A stretch of 48,299 nucleotides of DNA from Lacticaseibacillus manihotivorans DSM 13343 = JCM 12514 (GTDB taxonomy: Bacteria; Bacillota; Bacilli; Lactobacillales; Lactobacillaceae): positions 1 to 48,299 of the forward strand of contig NZ_AZEU01000100.1 in assembly GCF_001435035.1 (NCBI RefSeq). Reading direction: 5' to 3'. Shown one piece after another: positions 9,483-17,345 of this stretch (position 1 is the first letter of the stretch; each line of letters opens with the position of its first letter). The translations under genes and the position numbers were made by a program. The notes beneath the pieces are model-generated. The model had not been told where the DNA came from. It worked only from the letters and a program-made list of their open reading frames with translations, and ran no database searches.

Positions 9483-9511
9483 AGTATAAGCGCAGAAAAA
9501 ATGGGATTCAA
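9483..9511 (-). promoter_or_regulatory. SigA promoter for cadD-like gene
   Basis: On the minus strand a TTGAAT -35 box (9506-9511) and a TATACT -10 box (9483-9488) are separated by exactly 17 bp, close to consensus. It lies 25 bp upstream of the cadD-like start. Confidence 0.8.
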
Positions 9512-9530
9512 GGGAAAGTTAGCCGTTCCT

Positions 9531-9554
9531 AAAACTGAGCTGGTGGTCAGTTTT
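9531..9554. repeat. Perfect inverted repeat between divergent genes
   Basis: AAAACTGA and TCAGTTTT form an 8-bp perfect stem with an 8-nt loop, upstream of both the cadD-like gene and the gene at 9645. It may be an operator or a terminator of an upstream transcript. No neighbouring regulator gene suggests which. Confidence 0.5.
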
Positions 9555-9644
9555 AAAATAATCTGATGAAAAGCGCGCCGCATAGCTATTCGCATCTTTG
9601 AATATTAGGTATGATAAAGGTAACCCTGATGGAGGAGTGAAGAA

Positions 9645-10418
9645 ATGAATAATGTGTTTATGATCCTGGTGCTCGCCAGTTTTTTTGCCGCCCTTTATTT
9701 TGGCGTGCGCTTTGGGATCACAAAGTTTCAAAAACAGGCTGGCCACCATTTTGGACGGAATGGGTTGATCAGCTTAGGCGTGTTGGTGATCAGTGCGATT
9801 GGATTTGGAATCAGTGCGCCAGCCACTGATTTAACACCAACGCAAGCGACTACCAAAATCCGCCAAGCGCTGAAGTTAGATCATACGCTTGATGCTAAGG
9901 CTGAAGCTGCCGACAAACGCCGTACGAAGTTAAGCAAACAAAAGCGGTTGTTGTTAGCCCAGGTTAAAAAAGCCGAACTTGCCAAAACCAAAGCGGAAGA
10001 CAAACGCGATGCCACGAGCACGTCAATCGTCACAGCTGAATATAAGCAGTCTGAGTCTGAAAGCCGTGCGTCGTCTTCAAGTTATGCAGCAGCTTCTTCT
10101 CGTGCGGAGGAATCTAGTCGACAAGCTGCCAGTGCTTCCAGTCAAGCCGCAGCCGCTGCCAGCCAAGCCGCGGTTTCATCAAGTCAAGCTGCCTCACGAG
10201 CCGCTGCTGCAAGAGCCAACACCAATACGAATCACACGGCACCGGTAAACAACGGCGATATGAATACGGGCAACTCGCAAAAAATCGTCGGCAATATCAA
10301 TTCCCATATTTATCATGTGCCAGGCCAAGCGGGCTATCGGATGAATTCAGCCAACGCGGTTTACTTTGACACTGAGCAACAAGCCATCGCTGCGGGTTAC
10401 CGCAAGTCGAAGCGCTAG
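9645..10418 (+). CDS. Membrane-anchored sunset-domain protein
   Basis: A 257-residue protein with two hydrophobic N-terminal segments (about residues 4-22 and 43-60). A charged coiled-coil follows (about 80-130), then a Ser/Ala-rich low-complexity stretch with SSQAA-type repeats (about 135-195). The C-terminus (IVGNINSHIYHVPGQ through VYFDTEQQAIAAGYRKS) matches the sunset domain found at the ends of secreted nucleases and cell-surface proteins. The cellular role is unknown. ATG at 9645 follows GGAGGAGTG. The lipoprotein nuclease starts 8 bp after its stop, so the two form an operon. Confidence 0.75.
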   Translation: MNNVFMILVLASFFAALYFGVRFGITKFQKQAGHHFGRNGLISLGVLVISAIGFGISAPATDLTPTQATTKIRQALKLDHTLDAKAEAADKRRTKLSKQKRLLLAQVKKAELAKTKAEDKRDATSTSIVTAEYKQSESESRASSSSYAAASSRAEESSRQAASASSQAAAAASQAAVSSSQAASRAAAARANTNTNHTAPVNNGDMNTGNSQKIVGNINSHIYHVPGQAGYRMNSANAVYFDTEQQAIAAGYRKSKR

Positions 10419-10426
10419 GGGGAAGC

Positions 10427-11353
10427 ATGAAAAAATTACTTACTGCATTGTTAATGACTGCCGCCGTGCTCACTGGGTGTGGTCAAAAAACCGCCAGTGA
10501 CGCGCAAGTCAGCTCGATCAGCCATTTATCTAAAGTCAACAAATCTGAATCGCGCGCAGTTGCTAAGAAAACTGAAAAGAATGCGAGTCTGGAAGCTGAT
10601 ATTTCCAGTTTACAAAAGCGTTTGAATCGCGATCATGAAAAGGCGAAGTCAGCTTCAGAAGATGAATCTGAATTAAAATCGTCTGCGGCCAAAGAGAACA
10701 GCGAAGTTTCAGCAAAGTCTGTTTCTGAAGCCAGAAAAGCTGCCGCTCAAGCCAAAGCCCAAGCGACGCAAAATAACGAAAACCTGGCCAACCGTAACTT
10801 CGCTGGCCAACAAGAAGTCGTCATCAACTCAGACAACCCAGGTTTTTCTCAAGCCGACTTATCAACGGCTAGTGGCGCTTGGGAACGCTACACCGATCTC
10901 GATAACTTAAATCGAGCAGTCGATGCCAATGCGTTGTTGAATCAAAGTTTGATGCCAACCGCCAAGCGTGAAGGCTTAACTTGGGATCCGACTGGTTGGC
11001 ACAATCGTCGCACGGCTCATGGTTGGTTGTATAACCGCAGTCACTTGATCGGGTTTCAGTTAAGCGGGGAAAACAATAACCCCAAAAACTTGATTACTGG
11101 GACCATGTCGTTGAACAATCCGTTGATGTTAGCTCATGAAATGGATATTGCCACTTATTTGAAAGCCTCTAGCAGCCATTACGTGCGCTATGAAGTCAAA
11201 CCTTGGTATCGCGGGAATGAACTCGTGGCGCGTGGTGTGCAAATGCGGGCGCAAAGCCTCGGAGATAACTCGATTCACTTTAACGTCTATATCTTCAATG
11301 TGGAATCTGGTTACAACATTGATTATGCGACTGGTACCAGTACCACTAACTAA
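10427..11353 (+). CDS. Lipoprotein DNA/RNA non-specific endonuclease
   Basis: An exported nuclease of 308 residues. The N-terminus is a lipoprotein signal with lipobox LTGC (Cys at about residue 19). A coiled-coil or charged linker follows (about 45-125), then the catalytic domain of the EndA/NucA beta-beta-alpha-metal family (about 130-300). The motif NRSHLIGFQ holds the expected catalytic His, and NNNPKNLITGT the metal-binding Asn. Such enzymes degrade extracellular DNA for nutrition or uptake. Its partner at 9645 carries the sunset domain that is often fused to such nucleases, which suggests a split arrangement. Confidence 0.88.
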   Translation: MKKLLTALLMTAAVLTGCGQKTASDAQVSSISHLSKVNKSESRAVAKKTEKNASLEADISSLQKRLNRDHEKAKSASEDESELKSSAAKENSEVSAKSVSEARKAAAQAKAQATQNNENLANRNFAGQQEVVINSDNPGFSQADLSTASGAWERYTDLDNLNRAVDANALLNQSLMPTAKREGLTWDPTGWHNRRTAHGWLYNRSHLIGFQLSGENNNPKNLITGTMSLNNPLMLAHEMDIATYLKASSSHYVRYEVKPWYRGNELVARGVQMRAQSLGDNSIHFNVYIFNVESGYNIDYATGTSTTN

Positions 11354-11362
11354 ATCACACGA

Positions 11363-11395
11363 AAAAACGTCTGAAATTATTTTTCAGGCGTTTTT
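11363..11395. terminator. Rho-independent terminator overlapping the next gene's stop
   Basis: The stem AAAACGTCTGAAA / TTTCAGGCGTTTT with a T-run terminates the nuclease operon. Its right arm contains the stop codon of the convergent PTS IIB gene (11384-11386), so it probably serves both strands. Confidence 0.85.
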
Positions 11396-11710
11396 GGGTT
11401 CTGTCATTAATTTGATCGCTAAAGCCATGATCGCTTCGCCGTTCATCGTGCCGTAGTCGTGATTCGGCATCACCGTTATCGGCAAATCAAAGCCTTCCGC
11501 AGCAGATTGAATTTGGCTGAGCATAAAGCGAATCTGCGGGCCGATCAATAACACATCTGGTTTTTCGTTGAGGAGGCGGTTGCGAGTATCTGCAGCAGGG
11601 CGGGCGACGATCACGTCTTCTCGGCCTAAATCTTTTGAGGCTTGTTGCATCCGCTTGGCTAAAATTGAAGTGGACATGCCACCGGCGCACATTAATAAGA
11701 TTTTAGACAT
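11384..11710 (-). CDS. PTS lactose/cellobiose-type IIB component
   Basis: A 108-residue enzyme IIB of the lactose/cellobiose PTS family. MSKILLMCAGGMSTSILAKR contains the phosphorylated Cys (residue 8) followed by the P-loop-like GGMSTS. Length and fold pattern match free-standing IIB proteins. It relays phosphate from IIA to the sugar bound by IIC, but no IIA or IIC is in the window. It is therefore an orphan that could serve a distant IIC or a regulatory role. Start at 11710 with GGAGG 9 nt upstream. Confidence 0.92.
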   Translation of the reverse strand: MSKILLMCAGGMSTSILAKRMQQASKDLGREDVIVARPAADTRNRLLNEKPDVLLIGPQIRFMLSQIQSAAEGFDLPITVMPNHDYGTMNGEAIMALAIKLMTEPKNA

Positions 11711-11756
11711 TTGTTAGCGCCTCCAATACGTTTTGTTAAACGTATTTTAGCGCATA

Positions 11757-12146
11757 TCAGCCGTGAATGTAACGAAACTCTTGGGTTAAACCACCATATC
11801 CCCAAGAATCTGAGGCGACATCTTGTAATACGATATAGCTAGTCGGTTGTACGTTGGGCAATAATGCGGCCATTTGTTGATAGGCGGCTTTAACGAAGGC
11901 AGCTTTGTCATCGCGTGAGTTGGTTGAGCTGGTGATTTTGATTTCAATGAAGAAACTGGATTGATCAGGTTTTAAAGCGTGGCCGCCGATAAACCATTGT
12001 TTAGGATCTTGAAATTGAACGTCGACGGCAGCGACACCGGCATTTTTCCCTAATTTGGTCACGGCGAGATCGGTTAACATTGAAACAATTTGTTGTGCTG
12101 ACACGTGTTGGTCAGCAGTGGCGATACGTACTCTTAAATATGGCAT
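11757..12146 (-). CDS. Tautomerase-superfamily protein
   Basis: A 129-residue protein beginning MPYLRVRI, so Met removal would expose the catalytic Pro1 of the tautomerase (4-oxalocrotonate tautomerase/MIF) superfamily. The internal repeat of beta-alpha-beta units and the length fit the trimeric, MIF-like size class rather than the 62-residue short form. The physiological substrate is unknown. Start has an AGGAGG site. It is divergent from the LysR regulator at 12249, which probably controls it. Confidence 0.72.
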   Translation of the reverse strand: MPYLRVRIATADQHVSAQQIVSMLTDLAVTKLGKNAGVAAVDVQFQDPKQWFIGGHALKPDQSSFFIEIKITSSTNSRDDKAAFVKAAYQQMAALLPNVQPTSYIVLQDVASDSWGYGGLTQEFRYIHG

Positions 12147-12219
12147 ATGATTGTTCCTCCTGAATGACTTTAATATAAGCGTTTGGCAGACTTTGCGGAA
12201 TGATCAAATCATGCTATGC

Positions 12220-12238
12220 TTATCGCAAATTGTGATAA
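12220..12238. promoter_or_regulatory. Candidate LysR operator
   Basis: TTATC-N9-GATAA, a T-N11-A type interrupted palindrome, is the classical LysR binding pattern. It lies between the divergent tautomerase and lysR genes and touches the lysR ribosome site, suggesting autoregulation. Confidence 0.6.
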
Positions 12239-12248
12239 GGGGTGCGCT

Positions 12249-12989
12249 ATGCAATTACAAGATCTGACCGTGTTTCAAAAGTTGTACCAATTGCGTTCAA
12301 TCAATCAAACTGCGGCGGCGTTAGGGTTTGCCCAGTCGAATATCTCGGCACGCTTGAAAGTGATCGAATCAGAATTTGGCGTGCAATTGTTTGACCGGAC
12401 GCCACAAGGCATTGTGCCGACGCCTGCTGGGGTGCAGTTTGCGGAATATGCTGATCAGGTGATTCACGCAACGCAAACAATTCGCGACCAATTGAATGCG
12501 CGGGCGGTCAAACCGAAGATTTTAATTTTCAGTTTGCTGTTTGATTACTTAGTGGTGGAGCAGCAAGCATATGGGTTAGATCAAGCGGACTTTGAATTGA
12601 CCAGTTCCACTGAAATGGCCAGTTTGACTTATTGTGATGCGCGTCAAGTGATCAGCTATGCGCCATTTCATGTAAAAGGTTATCAAATTCACCAGTCCAG
12701 TCAGCTCAGTGCTGGTTTCTTGAAAGGCGCCCACGCTGACGCGGAAGATTTGCCGATTTTGGTGAATGCCGATCATCGGTGTCCCTTTAGACAGCGGAGT
12801 TTGAAGTTTGCAGCAAGTCGTGGCATCAAAGTGCAAGAAATCGATTCCTGGTCGAGCATCATGCAACTCGTAGAACAAGGCCGAGGGGTGGCACTGTTGC
12901 CCAATTATCTGACCAAGTCGCATTCCTTCACCGTCGTTTGGCCGATGCATCACTACAATATTCGCTATACGATTTGGACAAAACTGTGA
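12249..12989 (+). CDS. LysR-family transcriptional regulator
   Basis: A 246-residue LysR-type regulator, somewhat shorter than the usual 290-300. The N-terminal winged HTH spans about residues 1-62 (INQTAAALGFAQSNISARLKV) with the expected FDRTPQGIVPT wing. The C-terminal effector domain is reduced and ends in a LPNYL segment typical of the family. The start at 12249 follows AAGGGG. An upstream ATG at 12216 would put the candidate operator inside the coding region and adds non-conserved residues. The likely target is the divergent tautomerase gene, and the operator suggests autoregulation. Confidence 0.88.
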   Translation: MQLQDLTVFQKLYQLRSINQTAAALGFAQSNISARLKVIESEFGVQLFDRTPQGIVPTPAGVQFAEYADQVIHATQTIRDQLNARAVKPKILIFSLLFDYLVVEQQAYGLDQADFELTSSTEMASLTYCDARQVISYAPFHVKGYQIHQSSQLSAGFLKGAHADAEDLPILVNADHRCPFRQRSLKFAASRGIKVQEIDSWSSIMQLVEQGRGVALLPNYLTKSHSFTVVWPMHHYNIRYTIWTKL

Positions 12990-13057
12990 CCCTTTGCTTC
13001 GAAATTTGTCCGATCGAAGCGACTGGGTGTGATATCCTGACCAAGAGGTGAACACAT

Positions 13058-13864
13058 ATGATCAAAATCATTGCTATCGACATTGACGACACATTATTAA
13101 CGAGCCAACAACAACTGCACCCCACGACGGTTCAAGCAATTCATGATGCGCACGCCCAAGGAATCAAGGTGGTGTTGTGTTCGGGACGACCGCTAGCTGG
13201 ATTATTGCCGTGACTACAACAATTAGGGATCGATGGGCCGGATGAATATGTCGTGTCCTATAATGGTGGCATTGTGCAAAGCGTATCCGGAAAAGTTATC
13301 TCTAAGCACTTGCTGGATAATGCGACTTATCGCCGCTTATTTGAATTTGCGAAATTACACAATGTCCCGTTCAACGTGTTAGATGATGAAAGCAATATTT
13401 ATACTGCTGATCGTGATGTGAACTGGGTGATCGTCGCTCAAGCTGCTGAAAATTCGGCAGGCATGTTTATTCGGACACCAGATGAATTGCCTGAAGATTT
13501 TACCATTACCAAAGGCTTGTTTGTCGGCGATCCTGATCAACTTGATGCGATTCAACCAGCCGTTGCGCGTGAATTTGCTGATTGTTATGTCGTACGCGCT
13601 GGCCAGCCATTTTTAGAAGTAATGCATGCCAACGTCAATAAAGGTGCAGGGCTGCATGCGTTGGCCCAAGCGCTGAACTTCACCGCTGATGAAGTCATGG
13701 CCATCGGCGACGAAAGTAATGATATTCCGATGTTTGACTATGCAGGGTGCGCTGTAGCCATGGGCAATGGTTCTGATGCCGCCAAAGCACACGCTGATCA
13801 TGTGGTAGCGACCAATGATGAAGGCGGTGTGGCTGAAGCGATTCGTCAATACGCATTGCGTTAA
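13058..13864 (+). pseudogene. HAD (Cof-type) phosphatase broken by an in-frame stop
   Basis: The reading frame from ATG 13058 (after AAGAGGTG) begins with the Cof-type HAD motif DIDDTLL and runs through CSGRPLAGLLP. It then hits TGA at 13211-13213 (codon 52) and continues in the same frame to 13864 with all later motifs: SYNGG, the cap domain, and GDESNDIPM with AMGNGSDAAK. A single C-to-T change from CGA would create this stop. The piece after the stop could restart at ATG 13253, but it lacks the nucleophile Asp and cannot be a normal phosphatase. An intact paralogue is at 15427. It is either a recent nonsense mutation or a sequencing error. Confidence 0.85.
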
Positions 13865-13876
13865 GGAGGCTAACTG

Positions 13877-14749
13877 ATGAGCGTGGCTTATGAACAAGTG
13901 CAGCAAATGCCGCGCTTGCCGTTTAAATATTATGTGCATGATCCATTGACCAGCATCGATGTGGCGCCGCATTGGCATCCAGAAATCGAATTGAATTTTC
14001 TGGTCAGTGGCGGCGACTTAACTTTTGTCACCAATGGGCATACCACGGTGTATCATCCCGGCGACGTGTGGGCGGTAAACCGCCGCGTTAGCCACAGTGC
14101 CACTGGGGATCCCACGAAGTTATGGGATGAGTTTGGTTTGATCATCGATGAGAAATTCTTGCAGACGCGCCTGCCAGCTTCAGCGAATTGGTATCTGCAC
14201 TTGCAAGGTGGGCAATCGGCTGCCTTAGCACCAGAAGCTTATGTCGAATTCAAAAAGCATTTTTTGGCGATCCGCGCAGAAATTGCTGGGTGTTTATCAG
14301 ATAATGCGCGGCTGATGGTGTTGAGCCATTTTTATGCGATGCTGGTGCTACTCGATGAGCATTTTGCCACAGCCATGAGTGCCCAAGAAATCACCCCGAA
14401 TGCCAACTTGGTGGATGCCGTGATGGTGAAGATCAATCGTGATTTCGCAGATGCCTTGTCTAGCGCGCAACTGGCCAAAGATTTCCACGTGTCGCAAACC
14501 ACTTTAAATCAACAATTCAATCAAGCCCTACAAATGCCGGTCAATCAATATATTCGCCAAGTGCGATTGATCAACGCGCGCCGCATGTTGTTAGAATCTG
14601 ATGCGACGATCGATTACATTGCGACGCAAACCGGTTTTGGTAGCGTGAAGAGTTTAATGCGTAATTTCAAAGCTTGGAAGCAAGTGACGCCGACTGCTTA
14701 TCGCCAAGTGGCACGCGATCATCCTAATTTTGACACCACTTGCTTTTAA
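13877..14749 (+). CDS. AraC-family regulator with cupin sensor domain
   Basis: A 290-residue AraC/XylS regulator. The N-terminal cupin (about residues 15-120) includes HWHPEIELNFLVSG, the usual sugar- or ligand-sensing fold. The C-terminal region (about 190-285) holds two helix-turn-helix units, the first around SAQLAKDFHVSQTTLNQQF and the second around IDYIATQTGFGSVKSLMRNFK. It starts 12 bp after the broken HAD gene with an AAGGAGG site and may be cotranscribed with it. The neighbouring sugar acetyltransferase and HAD genes suggest a carbohydrate-related target, but this is inference. Confidence 0.9.
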   Translation: MSVAYEQVQQMPRLPFKYYVHDPLTSIDVAPHWHPEIELNFLVSGGDLTFVTNGHTTVYHPGDVWAVNRRVSHSATGDPTKLWDEFGLIIDEKFLQTRLPASANWYLHLQGGQSAALAPEAYVEFKKHFLAIRAEIAGCLSDNARLMVLSHFYAMLVLLDEHFATAMSAQEITPNANLVDAVMVKINRDFADALSSAQLAKDFHVSQTTLNQQFNQALQMPVNQYIRQVRLINARRMLLESDATIDYIATQTGFGSVKSLMRNFKAWKQVTPTAYRQVARDHPNFDTTCF

Positions 14750-14816
14750 AAATGACCACTGTTGATCAGCAATCTTGGTATGATACCGCTTGTAAACCAT
14801 TGCAGGAGGGTTTTAA

Positions 14817-15434
14817 ATGAGTGAAAAAGAACGCATGTTAGCTGGGCGTTTATACAGCGCCAACGACCCAGAATTACAAGCAGCACGTCAACGCGCGCGT
14901 AACTTGGTTTTCCAATTCAACCAATTGGCACCAGATCAGCGGGATCTTCAATCAGGCTTGTTACAAGAACTCTTCGATGTGCCCAGTGGCGATGCTTATG
15001 TCGAAGCGCCGCTGCGGGTCGATTATGGCAAAAACACCCATCTCGGGCATAACTTTTACGCCAATTATGATTGCATTATTTTAGACATCGCGCCAGTGAC
15101 CATCGGCGATAACGTCTTGTTTGGCCCACGGGTCAGCGTGTTGACTGCCGGGCATCCGATCGACAAAGATGTGCGCAATGCGGAATTGGAATTTGGTAAA
15201 CCGATCACTATCGGTAATAATGTGTGGGCAGGCGGCTCAGTCACGATTTGTCCAGGCGTGACCATCGGTGCCAATGTGATCATCGGCGCTGGTGCAGTGG
15301 TAACGCGCGATGTCCCAGCTAACATGGTGGTCGCAGGCGTCCCTGCATGTCCATTGCGGCAAATCAATGACAATGATCGCCGCGATTGGCAACAAGCCCA
15401 AGCTGAGTATCTCAAGGAGAAAGCCAATGATTAA
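14817..15434 (+). CDS. Maltose/galactoside O-acetyltransferase family protein
   Basis: A 205-residue left-handed beta-helix acetyltransferase of the Maa/LacA type. The N-terminal segment MLAGRLYSANDPEL matches the Maa domain. The hexapeptide repeats run from about residue 70 to 185, with GHNFYANYDCIILD, the catalytic-His motif TAGHPID and the acetyl-CoA-site segment NVWAGGSVTICPGV. It would acetylate a sugar hydroxyl using acetyl-CoA in the cytoplasm. Start at 14817 with GGAGG. An extended -10 box TGGTATGAT lies near 14776-14784. The HAD gene at 15427 overlaps its end by 8 bp. Confidence 0.92.
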   Translation: MSEKERMLAGRLYSANDPELQAARQRARNLVFQFNQLAPDQRDLQSGLLQELFDVPSGDAYVEAPLRVDYGKNTHLGHNFYANYDCIILDIAPVTIGDNVLFGPRVSVLTAGHPIDKDVRNAELEFGKPITIGNNVWAGGSVTICPGVTIGANVIIGAGAVVTRDVPANMVVAGVPACPLRQINDNDRRDWQQAQAEYLKEKAND

Positions 15435-16218
15435 ACTCGTTGCAGTGGATATGGATGGCACGTTCTTGCGTGCGGATCAAAGTTATGATGAAGCGCGCTT
15501 TGCCCAACTTTTTGCGGAAATGACCAAGCGCAAAATGCATTTCGTGGTGGCTAGTGGCAATCAATACTTCCATTTAAAAGCTAGTTTTCCTGATTACCCA
15601 GATTTGATCTATATCGCCGAAAACGGCGCGTACATTCGTGACGCCCATCAGATCTATCAAAAAGCGGTGTTCACCCAAGCGCAGTTGACCCATATGCTTA
15701 ATGTGCTCAAAGATTTTCCAACGTGCAAAGTCCTGTTATCAGGTGTGAATTCCGCTTATGTCTTAGCTGATAATGACCAAGCCTTCATCGATGATCGGCA
15801 TTTTTATTATGATCAGTTGGCGACAGTGACTAGCTTTGACGAGGTTGATGACGAAATACTCAAAATCGGCATCACTTGCCCCGATGATGAAACCGATCAA
15901 ATCGTTGAAGCGTTGCGTGAACCACTCAAAGGCGTCGCCGAACCGACCTCTCGTGGACACGGCGATATCGATTTGATCCATCCGGGCATTCATAAAGCGG
16001 CGGCACTGGCCAGTTTAGGCAATTGGTTGAAAGTCGACCTTGAAGACATGGCCGCTTTTGGGGATGGCGGCAATGATATCGAAATGTTGAAGGCGGTTGG
16101 CTTAGGCGTCGCGATGCAAAATGTCACCCCAGCCGTCAAAGCCATCGCTGATGATGAAACTGCCGAAGATAACGAAGGCCAAGGCGTGTTGAATTATCTT
16201 GAACACTTATTGAAATAA
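15427..16218 (+). CDS. Cof-type HAD-IIB family hydrolase
   Basis: A 263-residue HAD phosphatase of the Cof/YidA subfamily. It has motif I DMDGTFL (residues 7-13), motif II VASGNQ, a C2-type cap domain in the middle, and motif IV GDGGNDIEML near residue 212. Such enzymes dephosphorylate sugar phosphates and related metabolites in the cytoplasm. Start ATG 15427 overlaps the acetyltransferase stop (ATGATTAA) with AAGGAG upstream, so translation is coupled. It may replace the function lost in the broken paralogue at 13058. Confidence 0.92.
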   Translation: MIKLVAVDMDGTFLRADQSYDEARFAQLFAEMTKRKMHFVVASGNQYFHLKASFPDYPDLIYIAENGAYIRDAHQIYQKAVFTQAQLTHMLNVLKDFPTCKVLLSGVNSAYVLADNDQAFIDDRHFYYDQLATVTSFDEVDDEILKIGITCPDDETDQIVEALREPLKGVAEPTSRGHGDIDLIHPGIHKAAALASLGNWLKVDLEDMAAFGDGGNDIEMLKAVGLGVAMQNVTPAVKAIADDETAEDNEGQGVLNYLEHLLK

Positions 16219-16221
16219 TCA

Positions 16222-16252
16222 TAGCGTCGAGCCCATGTGCTCGGCGTTTTTG
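16222..16252 (+). terminator. Rho-independent terminator
   Basis: The stem GCGTCGAGC / GCTCGGCG, a short loop and a T5 run directly follow the HAD stop codon. Confidence 0.82.
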
Positions 16253-16369
16253 GTGTATAATGTTCTTTTCAGAAAGAAGTTAGCCACATTGATGTTCGCG
16301 CCATTATTTGAAAACGATGTGCCTTTTGCCTGCCGTTGATGGATTTACGACAGTTGAAAGGATAAACAA

Positions 16370-17245
16370 TTGAAACAAAATAAAATTATCGGTGCCTTGT
16401 ATTTGAGTTTTGCTGCCAGCATTTGGGGCGGAATGTTTGTCATCGTCAAAGATATTGTTGGCCAGATCTCGCCGATCCAATTGGTGTGGTTGCGGTATTT
16501 AGTCGCGGCACCAGTGTTATTGCTGTTTTGTCTCGTGATGCGCATCGATTGGCATTGGCGCAAACAAGATGTTGGGTTGATGATTTTGATTGGCTTGATC
16601 GGCAATACCTTGTCGATCGTGACGCAAGAAACTGGGACTTGGCTGTCCAGCGCACAACTGGGCTCTGTCGTCACTGCGGCGACTCCTGCATTTATGGTGC
16701 TGTTTAGTTGGGGCTTGTTGAAGGTGCGGCCAACGCGCGGCGATTGGTTGAGTTTGATTTTTGCGATGCTTGGTGTGATTTGCATCGTCGGCTTAAGTTT
16801 TTCAGTACGCGGCGTGTTGTTAGGCGCGCTGATGTTGATGATCGCAGCGCTCACTTGGGCGTTGATGTCCGTGTTGATCCGCAAAGTTTCGCCTGATGTC
16901 AATGCCTTGCAAGTCACCTTAGTCGGCGTGCTGGTCGCGTTGATCACCTTGACGCCTTGGGTGTTGATGCACGCACAAGTGTTGGCTGGGGTGAATTTCT
17001 TCAGTTTGCATGTGGGCTTGAGCTTGTTATATCTTGGCGCGATTTCCACAGCATCGGCATTCGTGATGTGGAATGTCGGCTTTCGGAAAATGGCCAGCAA
17101 CTTATCTGGGTTGTTCTTCTTGTTTCAGCCGATCGTCGGGGCACTGCTTGGTTCAGTATTTTTAGGCGAAAATTTAGGCATCGGGTTTGTACTTGGTACC
17201 GTGATGATCGGCGTCAGCATTATTGTTGCCGTGAAAGTGCAATAA
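16370..17245 (+). CDS. EamA/DMT-superfamily transporter
   Basis: A 291-residue integral membrane protein with about ten hydrophobic helices arranged as two EamA repeats (about 8-140 and 150-288). The first repeat opens with SIWGGMFVIVK, typical of the drug/metabolite transporter superfamily of amino-acid and metabolite exporters. The substrate is unknown. It uses a TTG start at 16370 supported by AAAGGA 8 nt upstream; no nearby ATG keeps the first helix. It is monocistronic, with terminators on both sides. Confidence 0.88.
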   Translation: MKQNKIIGALYLSFAASIWGGMFVIVKDIVGQISPIQLVWLRYLVAAPVLLLFCLVMRIDWHWRKQDVGLMILIGLIGNTLSIVTQETGTWLSSAQLGSVVTAATPAFMVLFSWGLLKVRPTRGDWLSLIFAMLGVICIVGLSFSVRGVLLGALMLMIAALTWALMSVLIRKVSPDVNALQVTLVGVLVALITLTPWVLMHAQVLAGVNFFSLHVGLSLLYLGAISTASAFVMWNVGFRKMASNLSGLFFLFQPIVGALLGSVFLGENLGIGFVLGTVMIGVSIIVAVKVQ

Positions 17246-17254
17246 ACGTTAATT

Positions 17255-17284
17255 GTCAGTCTGAAACCTCAGGCTGATTTTTTG
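17255..17284 (+). terminator. Rho-independent terminator
   Basis: The stem TCAGTCTGA / TCAGGCTGA with loop AACC and a T6 run after the EamA gene. Confidence 0.85.
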
Positions 17285-17345
17285 TTTTCACATCACCTAT
17301 TTACTTACGGTTGCAAAGTATCTCACGTTTTCGTAGGATGAAGTT

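Noticed and set aside
13253-13864. HAD protein restarting at ATG 13253
   Set aside because: It lacks motif I with the nucleophile Asp and has no clear ribosome site, so it is treated as part of a pseudogene.
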